Below, piece by piece: positions 1 to 9,500 of a stretch of DNA of 53,193 nucleotides. The translations under genes were made by a program, and so were the position numbers. Position 1 is the stretch's first letter; each line of letters opens with the position of its first letter. Source of the stretch: JBOGTC01 sp050692055 (GTDB lineage: Bacteria; Chloroflexota; Limnocylindria; QHBO01); NCBI GenBank assembly GCA_050692055.1, contig JBOGTC010000016.1:1-53193 (forward strand). The letters run 5' to 3'. The notes beneath the pieces are model-generated. The model saw only the letters and a list, made by a program, of their open reading frames with translations, was not told where the DNA came from and searched no databases.

Positions 1-255
1 GTCGTGGAGGCAGCCGGCGAACGGCCGTCGCCCGTACGGCGCCCGTGGCCGGCGGGACTCACCGCGCGGGAGGTCGAAGTGCTCCGCCTGGTCGCCGACG
101 GCTGCTCGAACCGAGACCTGGCGCGCCGCCTCTCCGTCTCGCCGCGCACCGCCGAGCACCACGTGCAGAGCATCTACGCCAAGATCGGCATCTCCAGCCG
201 GGCCGCCGCCGCCCTCTTCGCGATGGAGCACGACCTGCTCGCGCCGGATAGGTAG
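1..255 (+). CDS. LuxR-family HTH regulator, C-terminal part (5' cut by window edge)
   Basis: The reading frame is open from the first base and ends at a TAG at 253-255, so only the last 84 or so codons are present. They encode a Pro/Arg linker followed by a complete LuxR-type DNA-binding domain: LTAREVEVLRLVADG, then the recognition-helix segment VSPRTAEHHVQSIYAKIGISSRAAA. This is the C-terminal output domain of a NarL/LuxR-type or STAND-type transcription factor. The sensory or ATPase part lies outside the window, so the signal it answers cannot be stated. The GTG at position 4 is probably an internal codon rather than the real start. Confidence 0.85.
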   Translation, partial: VVEAAGERPSPVRRPWPAGLTAREVEVLRLVADGCSNRDLARRLSVSPRTAEHHVQSIYAKIGISSRAAAALFAMEHDLLAPDR

Positions 256-343
256 TCCTACCGATGCGACCGCGCCACGCGGCGTCGAGACTCGCACCGA
301 AAGGAGGTGCAGCCACCATGCATGCACGAGTGGAGGGGTAGCC

Positions 344-796
344 ATGCCACGGACGAGCTTCTCGGTAGTCACGCCGCTGCCGCCCGAGGCGGTGCTTGCT
401 GCGGTCACCGACTTCAGTGAGCGGCGGCTCGAGATCTGGCCGGCGCTCGACGGGTCCCTGTACCGGCTACACGCACGCGGCGACACCTGGGCTGAGGCCA
501 CCGAGGGCGGCGGTCCCTTCCCTGGGATGTGGGCCCGGGAGCGCTACGACTGGTCGCGGCCGGGCACGGTTTCGGCGGAGATCATCGAGTCCAGCATCTT
601 CCGGCCGGGCGGCCGCTGGGAGCTGCACGTGGAGCCACTCTCACGGGGCAGCCGGGCGACGGTCGTCTGGGACCGGCGACCGAAGGGGCTGAAGGGGCTG
701 CTGGTGACGGCGTTGGTCGTCACCGTCGGCCGCGGGCCGATGGCCGATCAGCTGCGCCAGGCGCTCGCCAACTACGCGCGCCTCGAGGCGGGCTGA
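344..796 (+). CDS. SRPBCC-fold protein (polyketide cyclase/START-like)
   Basis: A 150-residue soluble protein whose start is fixed by a GGAGGGG ribosome site just upstream of the ATG. It opens with a short beta strand (TSFSVVTPLPPEAVLAAVTD), then a helix and long beta-rich stretches ending in a C-terminal amphipathic helix (GPMADQLRQALANYARLEAG). This is the layout of the SRPBCC/START-like fold, which binds hydrophobic ligands or acts as a cyclase or dehydrase. No catalytic residues can be assigned and no ligand is known. It stands alone between the LuxR fragment and a convergent dehydrogenase gene with only 23 bp to spare. Confidence 0.6.
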   Translation: MPRTSFSVVTPLPPEAVLAAVTDFSERRLEIWPALDGSLYRLHARGDTWAEATEGGGPFPGMWARERYDWSRPGTVSAEIIESSIFRPGGRWELHVEPLSRGSRATVVWDRRPKGLKGLLVTALVVTVGRGPMADQLRQALANYARLEAG

Positions 797-819
797 GCCC
801 GCCGCCGGTGACGGCGGGC

Positions 820-2313
<1,494 letters not shown>

Positions 2314-2349
2314 GGTTCCTCTACCGATGCTCCTGGTGAAGCATCGATT

Positions 2350-2997
2350 CTACGGCAGTCCGGAGAGCACCTCTGCGGCGTCGGCCTCGTTCGACGTGCC
2401 GAGGAAGAAGACGATGTCGCCGACCGAGTAGAGGTACGCCAGCGGCGCCAGCTCCTCGTCGGTCTGGCCCACGAGGACGTCCTTGCCGCCCACGTTGGCG
2501 GGGGTGAAGTCGGTGGCGGTCTCGTCAGCCTCGAACGCCGCCTGCATCTCGGCGGCCAGTCTGTCCTCGGGCACGCCCTCCACGCGGAAGGCGACGACCG
2601 TCGCGCTGGATGTGAAGTCCTCGCTGATGCCGAAGGCGAAGGCGGCCGAGACGTCATCCGGCTGGGCGCCCACGCGATTCAGGAAGTCGATGAACTCCTG
2701 GTCCGCGTCGCCGCCTCCGCCGGCCATGAGCTCCGCGCCGCGCATCGAGAACTTCTCCATCGGGACGCCGCCGATCTCGTCGGGGAGCAGGGCCTCCAGC
2801 TCTGCCGCGCTGCTCGGCAGGTCGAACGTCGGGAGAGCGGCCTCGGTGGGAATTGCCTCCTCCGTCGGCTCGGGCGTGGGCGTGGCAGTCGGCTCTGGCG
2901 TCGGCTCGTCGGTGGGCGACGGGCTCGAGGCGGTCTCTGCGCATGCCGCAAGCAGCGTGGCGCCGGCGAGGAGCGCGGCGAGGGCAGATCGGCGCAT
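2350..2997 (-). CDS. Secreted lipoprotein of unknown function
   Basis: The ATG at 2997 was chosen because it directly precedes a lipoprotein signal (MRRSALAALLAGATLLAAC) and has a GAAGGGA ribosome site; the frame stays open further upstream without support. After the lipobox Cys comes a Pro/Thr/Glu-rich spacer of TPEPT-like repeats, then a globular domain of about 160 residues. That domain has alternating beta strands (TSSATVVAFRVEGVPEDRLAAEM; VGGKDVLVGQTDEELAPLAYLYSVGDIVFFLGTS). The product is 215 residues. It is expected to be anchored outside the membrane. I do not recognise the family. It follows hydA in the same orientation, but the 295-bp gap between them holds an inverted-repeat element, so co-transcription is uncertain. 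Confidence 0.7.
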   Translation of the reverse strand: MRRSALAALLAGATLLAACAETASSPSPTDEPTPEPTATPTPEPTEEAIPTEAALPTFDLPSSAAELEALLPDEIGGVPMEKFSMRGAELMAGGGGDADQEFIDFLNRVGAQPDDVSAAFAFGISEDFTSSATVVAFRVEGVPEDRLAAEMQAAFEADETATDFTPANVGGKDVLVGQTDEELAPLAYLYSVGDIVFFLGTSNEADAAEVLSGLP

Positions 2998-3118
2998 GGG
3001 TGTGGGTCCCTTCGTCAGGTGGGTGAGGGCGGCTTGTCGTCGGCGAGGCAGCATACACGCCGCTGCCGCCGGGCGCCATCGCGCGCGTGGCCCGATCGGG
3101 CACCCCCGGCGCCGCGCC

Positions 3119-3273
3119 TTTGCGTCATATACGACCAACAGTCGTACTAAAACGGGAGGCGGGCCACTTCCGCGGCGCCGAGAAGGCCACGCTGAGCGTG
3201 GAGATGCCTGCTCAGGCGGGGTGGAGCTGGCTTCTTGCCACTTACCACGACCACCGGTCGTATATGACGGAAA
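3119..3273. repeat. Family B intergenic inverted-repeat element
   Basis: Two arms form a perfect 13-bp inverted repeat: GTCATATACGACC at 3124-3136 and GGTCGTATATGAC at 3256-3268. Imperfect pairing extends outward and inward. The whole element is about 155 bp and fills the gap between the lipoprotein gene and hydA. The arms are distinctly AT-richer than the surroundings. No ORF crosses it convincingly. It resembles the other short elements in this window in size and layout but has different arm sequences. Confidence 0.75.
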
Positions 3274-3292
3274 CCGCAGCCACGGCGGAGCT

Positions 3293-4681
3293 TCAGGTGC
3301 GCGAGAGGAGCTCACCGGTGGGTGTGCGCCTGAGGAAGCGGCCGTCGCCGGCGGCGCCGAGCCACTCGTCGCCGTCCACGATGACCTTGCCGCGCGAAAG
3401 GACCTGGTCCACCGCGCCGGTCACCTCGCGACCCTCGTAGCATGAGTAGTCCACATCCATGTGGTGGGTCCGGGCGCTGATCGTGTGCCGCCGGGTGGGG
3501 TCGTAGATCACGAGGTCCGCATCGGCCCCCACGGCGACGGCGCCCTTCTGTGGCAGGCCGAACATGCGGGCCGGAGCGGCGCTCAGGACCTCCACCCATC
3601 GGTTCGGCGTCAGCCGGCCGCTCACCACGCCGCCATCGTGCAGCAGGTTGACGCGATCCTCGACGCCCGGCAGTCCGTTCGGCACCTTGCGGAAGTCGCC
3701 CCTACCGAGCTCCTTCTGGCCGTGGAAGTCGAACGGGCAGTGATCGGTGGACACGACCTGGAGGTCGTCCTTGGCCAGTCCCTTCCACAGCTCCGGCGCG
3801 TGGTCGGCCGGACGCAGGGGCGGCGAGCACACGAACTTGGCGCCCTCGAAGCCGTTGCCCAGGTCATCGAGGGTCAGGAACAGGTACTGCGGGCAGGTCT
3901 CGGCGTACGCCGGCAGGCCCTCGTCGCGGGCGCGCCGCACCTCGTTCAGCGCCTCGGTCGCCGACAGGTGGACGATGTAGACCGGCACGCCCGCCACCTG
4001 CGCCAGGCGGATCACCCGGTTGGTGGCCTCGCCCTCCATCACCGGGGACCGCGAGACGCCGTGGTAGTACGGATCGGTGTTGCCAGCCTCGGCGTTCTGG
4101 GCCGCCACCACGTCGATGGCCAGGCCGTTCTCGGCGTGCATCAGGATCAGTCCGCCGTTCCTGGCAGTCTGCTGCATCGCCCGGAAGATGGCGCCGTCGT
4201 CACTGAAGAAGACCCCGGGGTAGGCGGTGAACAGCTTGAAGTCGGTGACGCCCTCGTCGACCAGCTGGTCCATCTCGGCCAGGGTCGCATCGGTCACGTC
4301 GGACATGATCATGTGGAAGCCGTAGTCGATGCAGGCGTTGCCCTGGGCCTTGGCGTGCCAGGCGTCGAGCCCCTCGCGCAGGCTGGCGCCCTTGGACTGC
4401 ACCGCGAAGTCGATGATCGTGGTCGTGCCGCCGAACGCCGCCGCACGCGTGCCGGTCTCGAACGTGTCCTTGGCAGCGGTGCCGCCGAAAGGCAGCTCCA
4501 TGTGGGTGTGCACGTCGATCGAGCCCGGAATCACCCACCTGCCGGTGGCGTCGACCGTGCGGTCCGCCTCGATCTCCAGGTCAGTCCCGATGAGCGCGAT
4601 GCGCTCCCCGTCGACCAGGACGTCGGCCGTCGTCGTGGCGTCGGCGTTGACGATGGTGCCTCCCTTGATCAGCGTGCGCAT
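3293..4681 (-). CDS. hydA: Dihydropyrimidinase / D-hydantoinase
   Basis: A 462-residue cyclic amidohydrolase that opens 5,6-dihydrouracil, dihydrothymine or hydantoins to N-carbamoyl amino acids. The binuclear metal site is complete: H58 and H60 in DVHTHMELPF, the carbamylated K149 in DFKLFTAYPG, H182 in LILMHAENG, H238 in VYIVHLSATEAL, and D313 in STDHCPFDF. The start at 4681 has a strong AGGAGG four bases before a GGACCGATG-type start. It stands upstream of the lipoprotein gene and 9 kb from the ureidopropionase that would use its product. The pathway assignment is inference from these neighbours; the family assignment rests on the residues listed. Confidence 0.93.
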   Translation of the reverse strand: MRTLIKGGTIVNADATTTADVLVDGERIALIGTDLEIEADRTVDATGRWVIPGSIDVHTHMELPFGGTAAKDTFETGTRAAAFGGTTTIIDFAVQSKGASLREGLDAWHAKAQGNACIDYGFHMIMSDVTDATLAEMDQLVDEGVTDFKLFTAYPGVFFSDDGAIFRAMQQTARNGGLILMHAENGLAIDVVAAQNAEAGNTDPYYHGVSRSPVMEGEATNRVIRLAQVAGVPVYIVHLSATEALNEVRRARDEGLPAYAETCPQYLFLTLDDLGNGFEGAKFVCSPPLRPADHAPELWKGLAKDDLQVVSTDHCPFDFHGQKELGRGDFRKVPNGLPGVEDRVNLLHDGGVVSGRLTPNRWVEVLSAAPARMFGLPQKGAVAVGADADLVIYDPTRRHTISARTHHMDVDYSCYEGREVTGAVDQVLSRGKVIVDGDEWLGAAGDGRFLRRTPTGELLSRT

Positions 4682-4825
4682 CGGTCCTCCTTGCAAAGGG
4701 CTGCTCGGGAATCCGAACCTCGAGCGCCCATCGTAGCGCCGGGAAACACGTCGACGGCGGCCTTGGAACGGCCCGGGCGAAATGGCGGCGATCCGATTCG
4801 AGCGCGCCTAATCAATTCGCCTCGC

Positions 4826-4861
4826 TTGACACTGACCCGAGCCTGCTTTACCTTTGCTTCT
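4826..4861 (+). promoter_or_regulatory. Sigma70-type promoter of a leaderless toxin-antitoxin operon
   Basis: A perfect -35 box TTGACA (4826-4831), a 17-bp spacer and a -10 box TACCTT (4849-4854) place the transcription start at about 4861-4862. The antitoxin ATG begins at 4862, so the mRNA would be leaderless, and no ribosome site precedes that ATG. A direct repeat GCTAAGC (4864-4870 and about 4883-4889) overlaps the first codons and could be an autoregulatory operator. Confidence 0.65.
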
Positions 4862-5104
4862 ATGCTAAGCGTGAAGGTCAGTGCTAAGCATCAAGTCGCC
4901 GTACCCAGCGAGGCGCGAAGGCGCTTGGGAATCGCGGCGGGCGATCGGCTCAGCGTCGAGATCACCGAGGACGCGATCGTGCTCCGTCGGCGCGCGGAGA
5001 AGGCGTCCGAACGCTTGCATCAGCTTGGCGCGATCGGCAGCATCTGGAAGGGCGTCGACCCGGTCGCATACGTGCGCGAGCTGCGCGACGAGATGGAGCG
5101 ATGA
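4862..5104 (+). CDS. AbrB/MazE-type antitoxin of a VapBC-like module
   Basis: An 80-residue protein with an N-terminal swapped-hairpin AbrB/SpoVT fold: MLSVKVSAKHQVAVPSEAR, then RLGIAAGDRLSVEITEDAIVLRR. The acidic/basic C-terminal tail (about residues 50-80) would bind and mask the toxin. The start is the ATG one base after the predicted transcription start. The stop overlaps the toxin ATG by four bases (ATGA). The antitoxin is expected to neutralise the PIN RNase and to repress its own promoter together with it. The family call is firm from the motif order; operator details are inference. Confidence 0.88.
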   Translation: MLSVKVSAKHQVAVPSEARRRLGIAAGDRLSVEITEDAIVLRRRAEKASERLHQLGAIGSIWKGVDPVAYVRELRDEMER

Positions 5105-5544
5105 GGATCGCTGATCTGGCGCGCGAGCATCAACGGATCGGCATCGACAGCAACGTCGTCATTTACGCGCTCGAGGGTTCCGGACGCGAATCCACCACGG
5201 CTGGCGCGCTGTTCGACCTGATGGCGGCGGGCGCGTGCGGCGGCGTCTTATCGATCCTCGGGCTGATCGAGGTCCTGGTGGGGCCGGCGCGGCATGTCGG
5301 CGACGCGCTCGTGCAGCGCTACGCCGACGAGCTGATGGAGCTCGACGGGCTCGCGATCACCGGCATCGATCGCGAGGCGGCCGTCGAGGCCGCGCATGTG
5401 CGGGCTGCCGGCACGCCGCTCGCCGATGCCATCCATCTCGCGAGCGCTCGGCGGTTCGGTGCATCTGCCTTCGTGACGAACGATCGTCGAGTGAAGCCAG
5501 TACAGGGCTTGGAGGTGATTGCGCTCGCCGATGTGCTTGCGTGA
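5101..5544 (+). CDS. vapC: PIN-domain ribonuclease toxin (VapC-like)
   Basis: A 147-residue PIN-domain protein translationally coupled to the antitoxin by an ATGA overlap. The acidic Mg2+-binding residues are visible: the first Asp in IGIDSNVVIYALEG, a Glu in LGLIEVLVGP, an Asp in PLADAIHLASARRFG, and the last Asp in FVTNDRRV. Such toxins cut tRNA, rRNA or mRNA in the cytoplasm when the antitoxin is degraded. Its length and motif spacing are normal for the family, so it is likely intact. The RNA target cannot be deduced from the sequence. Confidence 0.9.
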   Translation: MRIADLAREHQRIGIDSNVVIYALEGSGRESTTAGALFDLMAAGACGGVLSILGLIEVLVGPARHVGDALVQRYADELMELDGLAITGIDREAAVEAAHVRAAGTPLADAIHLASARRFGASAFVTNDRRVKPVQGLEVIALADVLA

Positions 5545-5592
5545 CCGCGACCGGGATAGGCCGTCGTCGATGCCGCCTTGCATCTGTCTGCT

Positions 5593-6297
5593 TCAATCAG
5601 GCCGACCCTGCGGCTCCTGACCCACTCTCGGACCCAGTTGACGTTGCCGCTCGCGGAAGCCCCATCGGGCGAGCAGGCCAAGGCTCGCGCCATAGACGAG
5701 GTGTGAGAGCGCGGAGATCCGGACGAACTCGTCAACGAGAGTGATACCTAGCCATTGCGGGTAGAGGGTCAGCTGGAACGTCTCCAGGAAAAGTCCCCAG
5801 CCCGCGCCGCTGAGAGCGGCGTAACGCAGCGAGGTTCGCCCCTCCCTGGCGAAGAGGGCGGTATACGCCAGTCCGAACATGGTGCCGTTTAGCAGGTGGA
5901 ACATGGTGCCCGCGACGATCACGGCCGCAGGCGGCGACGAGGTGCCGATGAGCAGCTGCCCGAAGATCCGCGTCGCCTCGAAAGGGTTGTACGGGGACGG
6001 GTCCAATTGGGACAACCCGAATTTCGCCGCGTCATAGATCAATGTGGCGAGGATCCCCGCACCGGCTCCGATGAGGACGGTGCGCAGCATGCGGCCGCGC
6101 TGCGCCGGTGTCGCCCGACGGAGGAGGAACGCCAGGCCCGCCGCCACCACCGCCACGGCTGACGCCAGAGTCAGTGGTAGCGGCAGCCCGATGATGATGT
6201 TTCCCAGCAGTGCTGCACCGCTGAACAGCGCCCCCACGCCGACGGCCAAGCGCAGGAGGTGTCGCCTACCCTCATTCGCCGCCGGGTGTTGCTGCAT
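5593..6297 (-). CDS. Multi-pass membrane protein of unknown function
   Basis: A 234-residue protein with about six hydrophobic segments and a short Arg-rich cytoplasmic C-tail. The frame extends to a TTG at 6384, but the added residues are Arg/Trp-rich and unsupported, so the ATG at 6297 is preferred; neither start has a good ribosome site. The late segments (FHLLNGTMFGLAYTALFAREG; LSHLVYGASLGLLARWGF) resemble the HxxxGxxxG membrane motif also seen in the gene at 47205-47660. The two may belong to one broad family of small membrane proteins (DUF1440/DUF6789-like). Function is unknown. Confidence 0.6.
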   Translation of the reverse strand: MQQHPAANEGRRHLLRLAVGVGALFSGAALLGNIIIGLPLPLTLASAVAVVAAGLAFLLRRATPAQRGRMLRTVLIGAGAGILATLIYDAAKFGLSQLDPSPYNPFEATRIFGQLLIGTSSPPAAVIVAGTMFHLLNGTMFGLAYTALFAREGRTSLRYAALSGAGWGLFLETFQLTLYPQWLGITLVDEFVRISALSHLVYGASLGLLARWGFRERQRQLGPRVGQEPQGRPD

Positions 6298-6587
6298 CTT
6301 TAGAAGCGGTGCTGGCGATTCACGCCGCCACTCCTCGCGCCTGACGAGTCGCCGCCACTTGTGGGCTCCACCGCGAGGAACCAACCGATGGCGCCAAGAT
6401 CGCCCAATTCACCCTCTTGAATCGCCTGCGCGCCATGGATCTGAGGCCAGTCGAGCGGATCGTCGATGTCGAACTTTGGCCTGGGCTGCGGGGGGCGGTC
6501 GGTCGCGTGGGGGGTGACGGTGGCGGCGGGAACATGTGTTCAGGCCTGCCGAAGTCGCAACTGACCAGACCGCGCAGCATCTCATGA
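6298..6587. other. Gap with a possible short plus-strand ORF or gene remnant
   Basis: There is no clear gene in this 290-bp stretch. A plus-strand frame, open from about 6345, reads a protein-like run (AKIAQFTLLNRLRAMDL, then RPVERIVDVELWPGLRG) with mostly G/C third positions. It has an ATG at 6435 and a stop at 6587, which gives at most about 50 residues. It could be a small protein or the decayed end of a gene. No ribosome site is evident. Confidence 0.25.
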
Positions 6588-7079
6588 TCAGTCAGTCAGG
6601 CTTCCAAAAGCCGAGGCGGCATATGCGTTGCGGCGCTCACGCCATCGGTAATGCATCAGGCCGTTGGACTCGTCGTGAGAAACCAGCACGATGCTGTCGA
6701 AGGGGTGACGGCTAGGCTCGAAGATGGACCCTTCTATCACCAGCGCGCCGCCGGCTTCCAATGTCCGGAGCCGAAATCGCTGAGCAGGGTTTGCCTTGGT
6801 GAAAGCCTCGTCCCGACCCGGGAAGCGATCGAGCACGTGAAGCACGTGTTCGCCTCCATAATGATGTGCGGCCACAAGCCGCCAACGGCCCTGACCGAGC
6901 ACGAACGTGGCGAAGTCCTGCTGTCCGTCGCCGTCGAAATCACCGCGGCAGAAGAAAGGAGGTTCAGTGCGATCAGGCTCGGGTGCCCAGCCATCGACCT
7001 CATCTGCGAACCCGGGGACGTGATATCCGGGAAAACGCCCTTCGAGCGCCGCTCGCAAGCCGTCCGGTAACGCCTCCAT
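6588..7079 (-). CDS. Small FG-GAP/VCBS-like protein, function unknown
   Basis: A 163-residue soluble protein with no signal peptide. The start at 7079 has an AGGAGA ribosome site. Its one recognisable element is the acidic loop CRGDFDGDGQQDFATFVL (about residues 44-61). That loop matches the calcium-binding DxDxDGxxD loop of FG-GAP/VCBS beta-propeller repeats. Normally several such blades occur, but only one is seen here. The rest is beta-rich (GRWRLVAAHHYGGEHVLHVLDRFP; GALVIEGSIFEPSRHPFDSIVLV). It follows the M15-like gene by 32 bp in the same direction, so the two are probably co-transcribed. An immunity or partner role for that protein is possible but speculative. Confidence 0.6.
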   Translation of the reverse strand: MEALPDGLRAALEGRFPGYHVPGFADEVDGWAPEPDRTEPPFFCRGDFDGDGQQDFATFVLGQGRWRLVAAHHYGGEHVLHVLDRFPGRDEAFTKANPAQRFRLRTLEAGGALVIEGSIFEPSRHPFDSIVLVSHDESNGLMHYRWRERRNAYAASAFGSLTD

Positions 7080-7111
7080 CGGTTCTCCTTCGTGTCGATC
7101 GCCAATACGTC

Positions 7112-7834
7112 CTAGTCGGGGTCATACTCCACGTGGATGTGGTCGTTGTTGGGGTTATTCGGGTACTTCTCTGAGATCACGTCATAGTCATCGCCGAGCG
7201 CATCTTGGAGATCATCTGCCAACTGGTCCTGCTTCTCGTCGCTGACGTTCTTCCCCCGCAGGTCGATGGCGTCATTGTCGTAGTGCAGCGAGTTGGTGCC
7301 ATGCTTGCTGTCATTGCCCGAGGTGATCACAGGCGTGCCGGCGTCGTTTTCATCCCACACTCTGACAATGTCATCGAACGTATCGCGCATATTGTCCGAC
7401 AGGTCTTCGATGTCGGAGCCAGCCTTCTGCTCAATGTCCGACCCACTTCCTTCCGGTCCCACCGTGGGGGGCTCGGGAACGGGCGGGCCGTGCTCTTCGG
7501 GCGGTAGGGGCGGGCCGTACTCCCCTTCGGGGCTGCCGCCCGTCCCTCCGAAGAGACCGCCGATGGCGCCGACCGCCGCGCCCACCGCTGCGCTGGCGGC
7601 GCCTGCCGCTGTTGACCAGCAATCACTGAGCCCTGAGCAGTTGTCGGCCAGCGCGATGCCCGGGAGGAGGTAGAGGAGAGCGGCGACGCCACTCACCGAC
7701 GCGAGCGCGACTGCCGCCACGTGGCGTGGCGTCCTTGGCATCTGATTGTCGACGTATTCCTCATGGTCTCCTCGGGACACGTCGAGCAGTGCCTGCGCGT
7801 CGAGGTCGAGCTGGCGGGCAAGATCCTTCATCAC
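7112..7834 (-). CDS. Membrane-anchored protein with C-terminal M15-like peptidase domain
   Basis: A 240-residue protein in three parts. About 37 polar N-terminal residues precede one hydrophobic segment (HVAAVALASVSGVAALLYLLPGIALA minus its flanks). Then comes a Gly/Ala/Pro-rich linker. The C-terminal domain has HYDNDAIDLRG and NDHIHVEYD. The paired His/Asp and HxH motifs match the zinc ligands of M15 (D,D-carboxypeptidase/endolysin-like) peptidases, which cleave peptidoglycan stem peptides. The active site would face outside the membrane. The coding-like frame continues 26 codons upstream of the chosen GTG/ATG start, back to a TGA at 7913-7915, with no usual start codon in between. The 5' end may therefore be damaged or start unusually. 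Confidence 0.6.
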   Translation of the reverse strand: MMKDLARQLDLDAQALLDVSRGDHEEYVDNQMPRTPRHVAAVALASVSGVAALLYLLPGIALADNCSGLSDCWSTAAGAASAAVGAAVGAIGGLFGGTGGSPEGEYGPPLPPEEHGPPVPEPPTVGPEGSGSDIEQKAGSDIEDLSDNMRDTFDDIVRVWDENDAGTPVITSGNDSKHGTNSLHYDNDAIDLRGKNVSDEKQDQLADDLQDALGDDYDVISEKYPNNPNNDHIHVEYDPD

Positions 7835-8057
7835 GTCCTCTCTCGTCCGGCGTGGACGCCTTCCGAGGCGGATGTCGCGGTAGTAGTCGCGGGCCTCCTT
7901 CCGCCTCTTCGATCACCCGGGCGCGGGGACGAATAGTGGCCGCGCTCAGGGGCGCCGGGTGTGCGCCTCCCTCGGGCGCGGGCGAATCCCCAGGCTCCGG
8001 CCGGGCCGCGGCGACTACGGGCGGCCACGGCCAGTCTCACGCGCATTGGTACCCAGC

Positions 8058-9341
8058 TCATGCTGCCTCTGACGTCCGCGGACGCGGACGACGCCGCACG
8101 GCGGCAGGGGTTGGGAAAAGGATCACGAAGACGGCCACGATGAGCAGGATGCCCACGAGCACCGTCCTCAGGCTCCCGGTCGCCCAGAACAGCTCCGCAA
8201 CGATCCTGGCCAGCGCGTACCCCACGACGCCGGCAAGGACCAGCCGACCGAGCGCTGGAAGGCGCTCGACGGCCTGCGCCCACCCCGTTGCCGGTCTGAC
8301 GAGCCCCGCGCGCCACGCTCCCACGAGCACGGCGATGGCGAAGACCAGGATGGGGTCAATCAGGTCCTCATAGGTACCGGCGAGCAGGAGAGTCACCGTG
8401 GCTGCAACCAGCGCAATGAGCGGGATCGGCCCCACGCGATCCCAGAACGCACCGGGAGACGCATCCTCCCATCGCTCCTCCCGCAGAGCCGCGATCCGCC
8501 TAGCCCTCGAGGATCGACGCACCGCAAGCTCCTGGAGGCCGACTCGCACGAACACGGCGAGCACGGCCGTGCCGACTAGCCACTCCCACTGGAACTGGAC
8601 GGGAGAGATCGCCTCGACGATTGGCGAGCCGCTCCGCCAGGTGAAGACCGGCCGGATGAGTACCACGACGGCCCGCGTCCAGAAGAAGATGAGCAGGCCG
8701 GCGGCCAGCACGTTGATGCCCACGCGGGCGGCTGCACGCGCTCGGGGGCTCGTGATCCTGCTCAGCGGAGCCCGCTCGGCGAATGCCCGTGCGATCATCG
8801 GAAGGGTGACCGCCGGGATGGCGAGCAGCAGGTACGTGATGAGGGCTGACCCGGCAACCATCAGGATCGCCACCAGCGGGTTGTCGCCCAGGCGATGCCA
8901 CTCCGCCCAGCTGCCCACCATCGCGCCGATCAGCAGTCGCATCAGGTCACCGACCACCACCCCCGCCAGCAGGCCGATGCCCGCCGTCCCGAGAAGAATG
9001 CCGGCGGCGACCACCAGCATCATGAATGGCAGCAGCTCGGACCAGACCCGAGGAGTCCCCGGGTCGGGGAAGTCCAATGGCACCAGCGGCAACAGAACGG
9101 CGACCCCGAAGCCGATGACCAGGCCCGCGATCGGCGCGTACGCTGCCACCCGCGGCCAGATCGCCATCCACGCGCCGTCCGCGAAGGCGTCGGCCAGTCG
9201 CGGCGCCCATGCCTCGATGCGCCGCGGAATGATCACCGACCAGAGCCGGATCAGTTCATCGGTACGTCGGCTCGCAGGACTGCCAGGCGCTGCGGCGGTG
9301 GGATCTCCAGCGGAGGGCCGGCGAACCGCATCCATCCTCAA
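8058..9341 (-). CDS. Large polytopic membrane protein of unknown function
   Basis: A 427-residue protein with about nine to ten hydrophobic segments, including VAAYAPIAGLVIGFGVAVLL, LLPFMMLVVAAGILLGTAG and the final LRTVLVGILLIVAVFVILF. It has a basic C-tail and a polar N-terminus of about 55 residues. No transporter signature, ATP-binding site or catalytic motif is visible. It lies 223 bp from the M15-like gene and is oriented the same way. Start codons at 9341 and 9335 are both possible. I do not recognise the family. Confidence 0.65.
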   Translation of the reverse strand: MRMDAVRRPSAGDPTAAAPGSPASRRTDELIRLWSVIIPRRIEAWAPRLADAFADGAWMAIWPRVAAYAPIAGLVIGFGVAVLLPLVPLDFPDPGTPRVWSELLPFMMLVVAAGILLGTAGIGLLAGVVVGDLMRLLIGAMVGSWAEWHRLGDNPLVAILMVAGSALITYLLLAIPAVTLPMIARAFAERAPLSRITSPRARAAARVGINVLAAGLLIFFWTRAVVVLIRPVFTWRSGSPIVEAISPVQFQWEWLVGTAVLAVFVRVGLQELAVRRSSRARRIAALREERWEDASPGAFWDRVGPIPLIALVAATVTLLLAGTYEDLIDPILVFAIAVLVGAWRAGLVRPATGWAQAVERLPALGRLVLAGVVGYALARIVAELFWATGSLRTVLVGILLIVAVFVILFPTPAAVRRRPRPRTSEAA

Positions 9342-9463
9342 TCCACCTCATTCCATCGGTCCGGTGGCGCCCTGTAGACGCCTTGCCTGCGGGAACTGAT
9401 AGCGGATCAACGTTGAACGGTGATTGAACATGAATGTAACAAGAACCAGAATCGTGACCATGG

Positions 9464-9483
9464 TATGATGACCATAATCATCA
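9464..9483 (+). promoter_or_regulatory. Probable -10 box and operator of the second toxin-antitoxin pair
   Basis: TATGAT (9464-9469) is a good -10 hexamer, although no convincing -35 lies 17 bp upstream. It overlaps a perfect 6-bp inverted repeat, TGATGA (9466-9471) and TCATCA (9478-9483), separated by 6 bp. This arrangement is expected of a toxin-antitoxin operator that blocks RNA polymerase. The local sequence is much AT-richer than average for the window. Confidence 0.5.
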
Positions 9484-9500
9484 CAGTCAGGAGCAGCAGG

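Noticed and set aside
7970..8056. Possible extra small gene between the M15-like gene and the 8058 membrane gene
   Set aside because: Frames here are Arg/Pro/Gly-rich with no ribosome site or recognisable motif.
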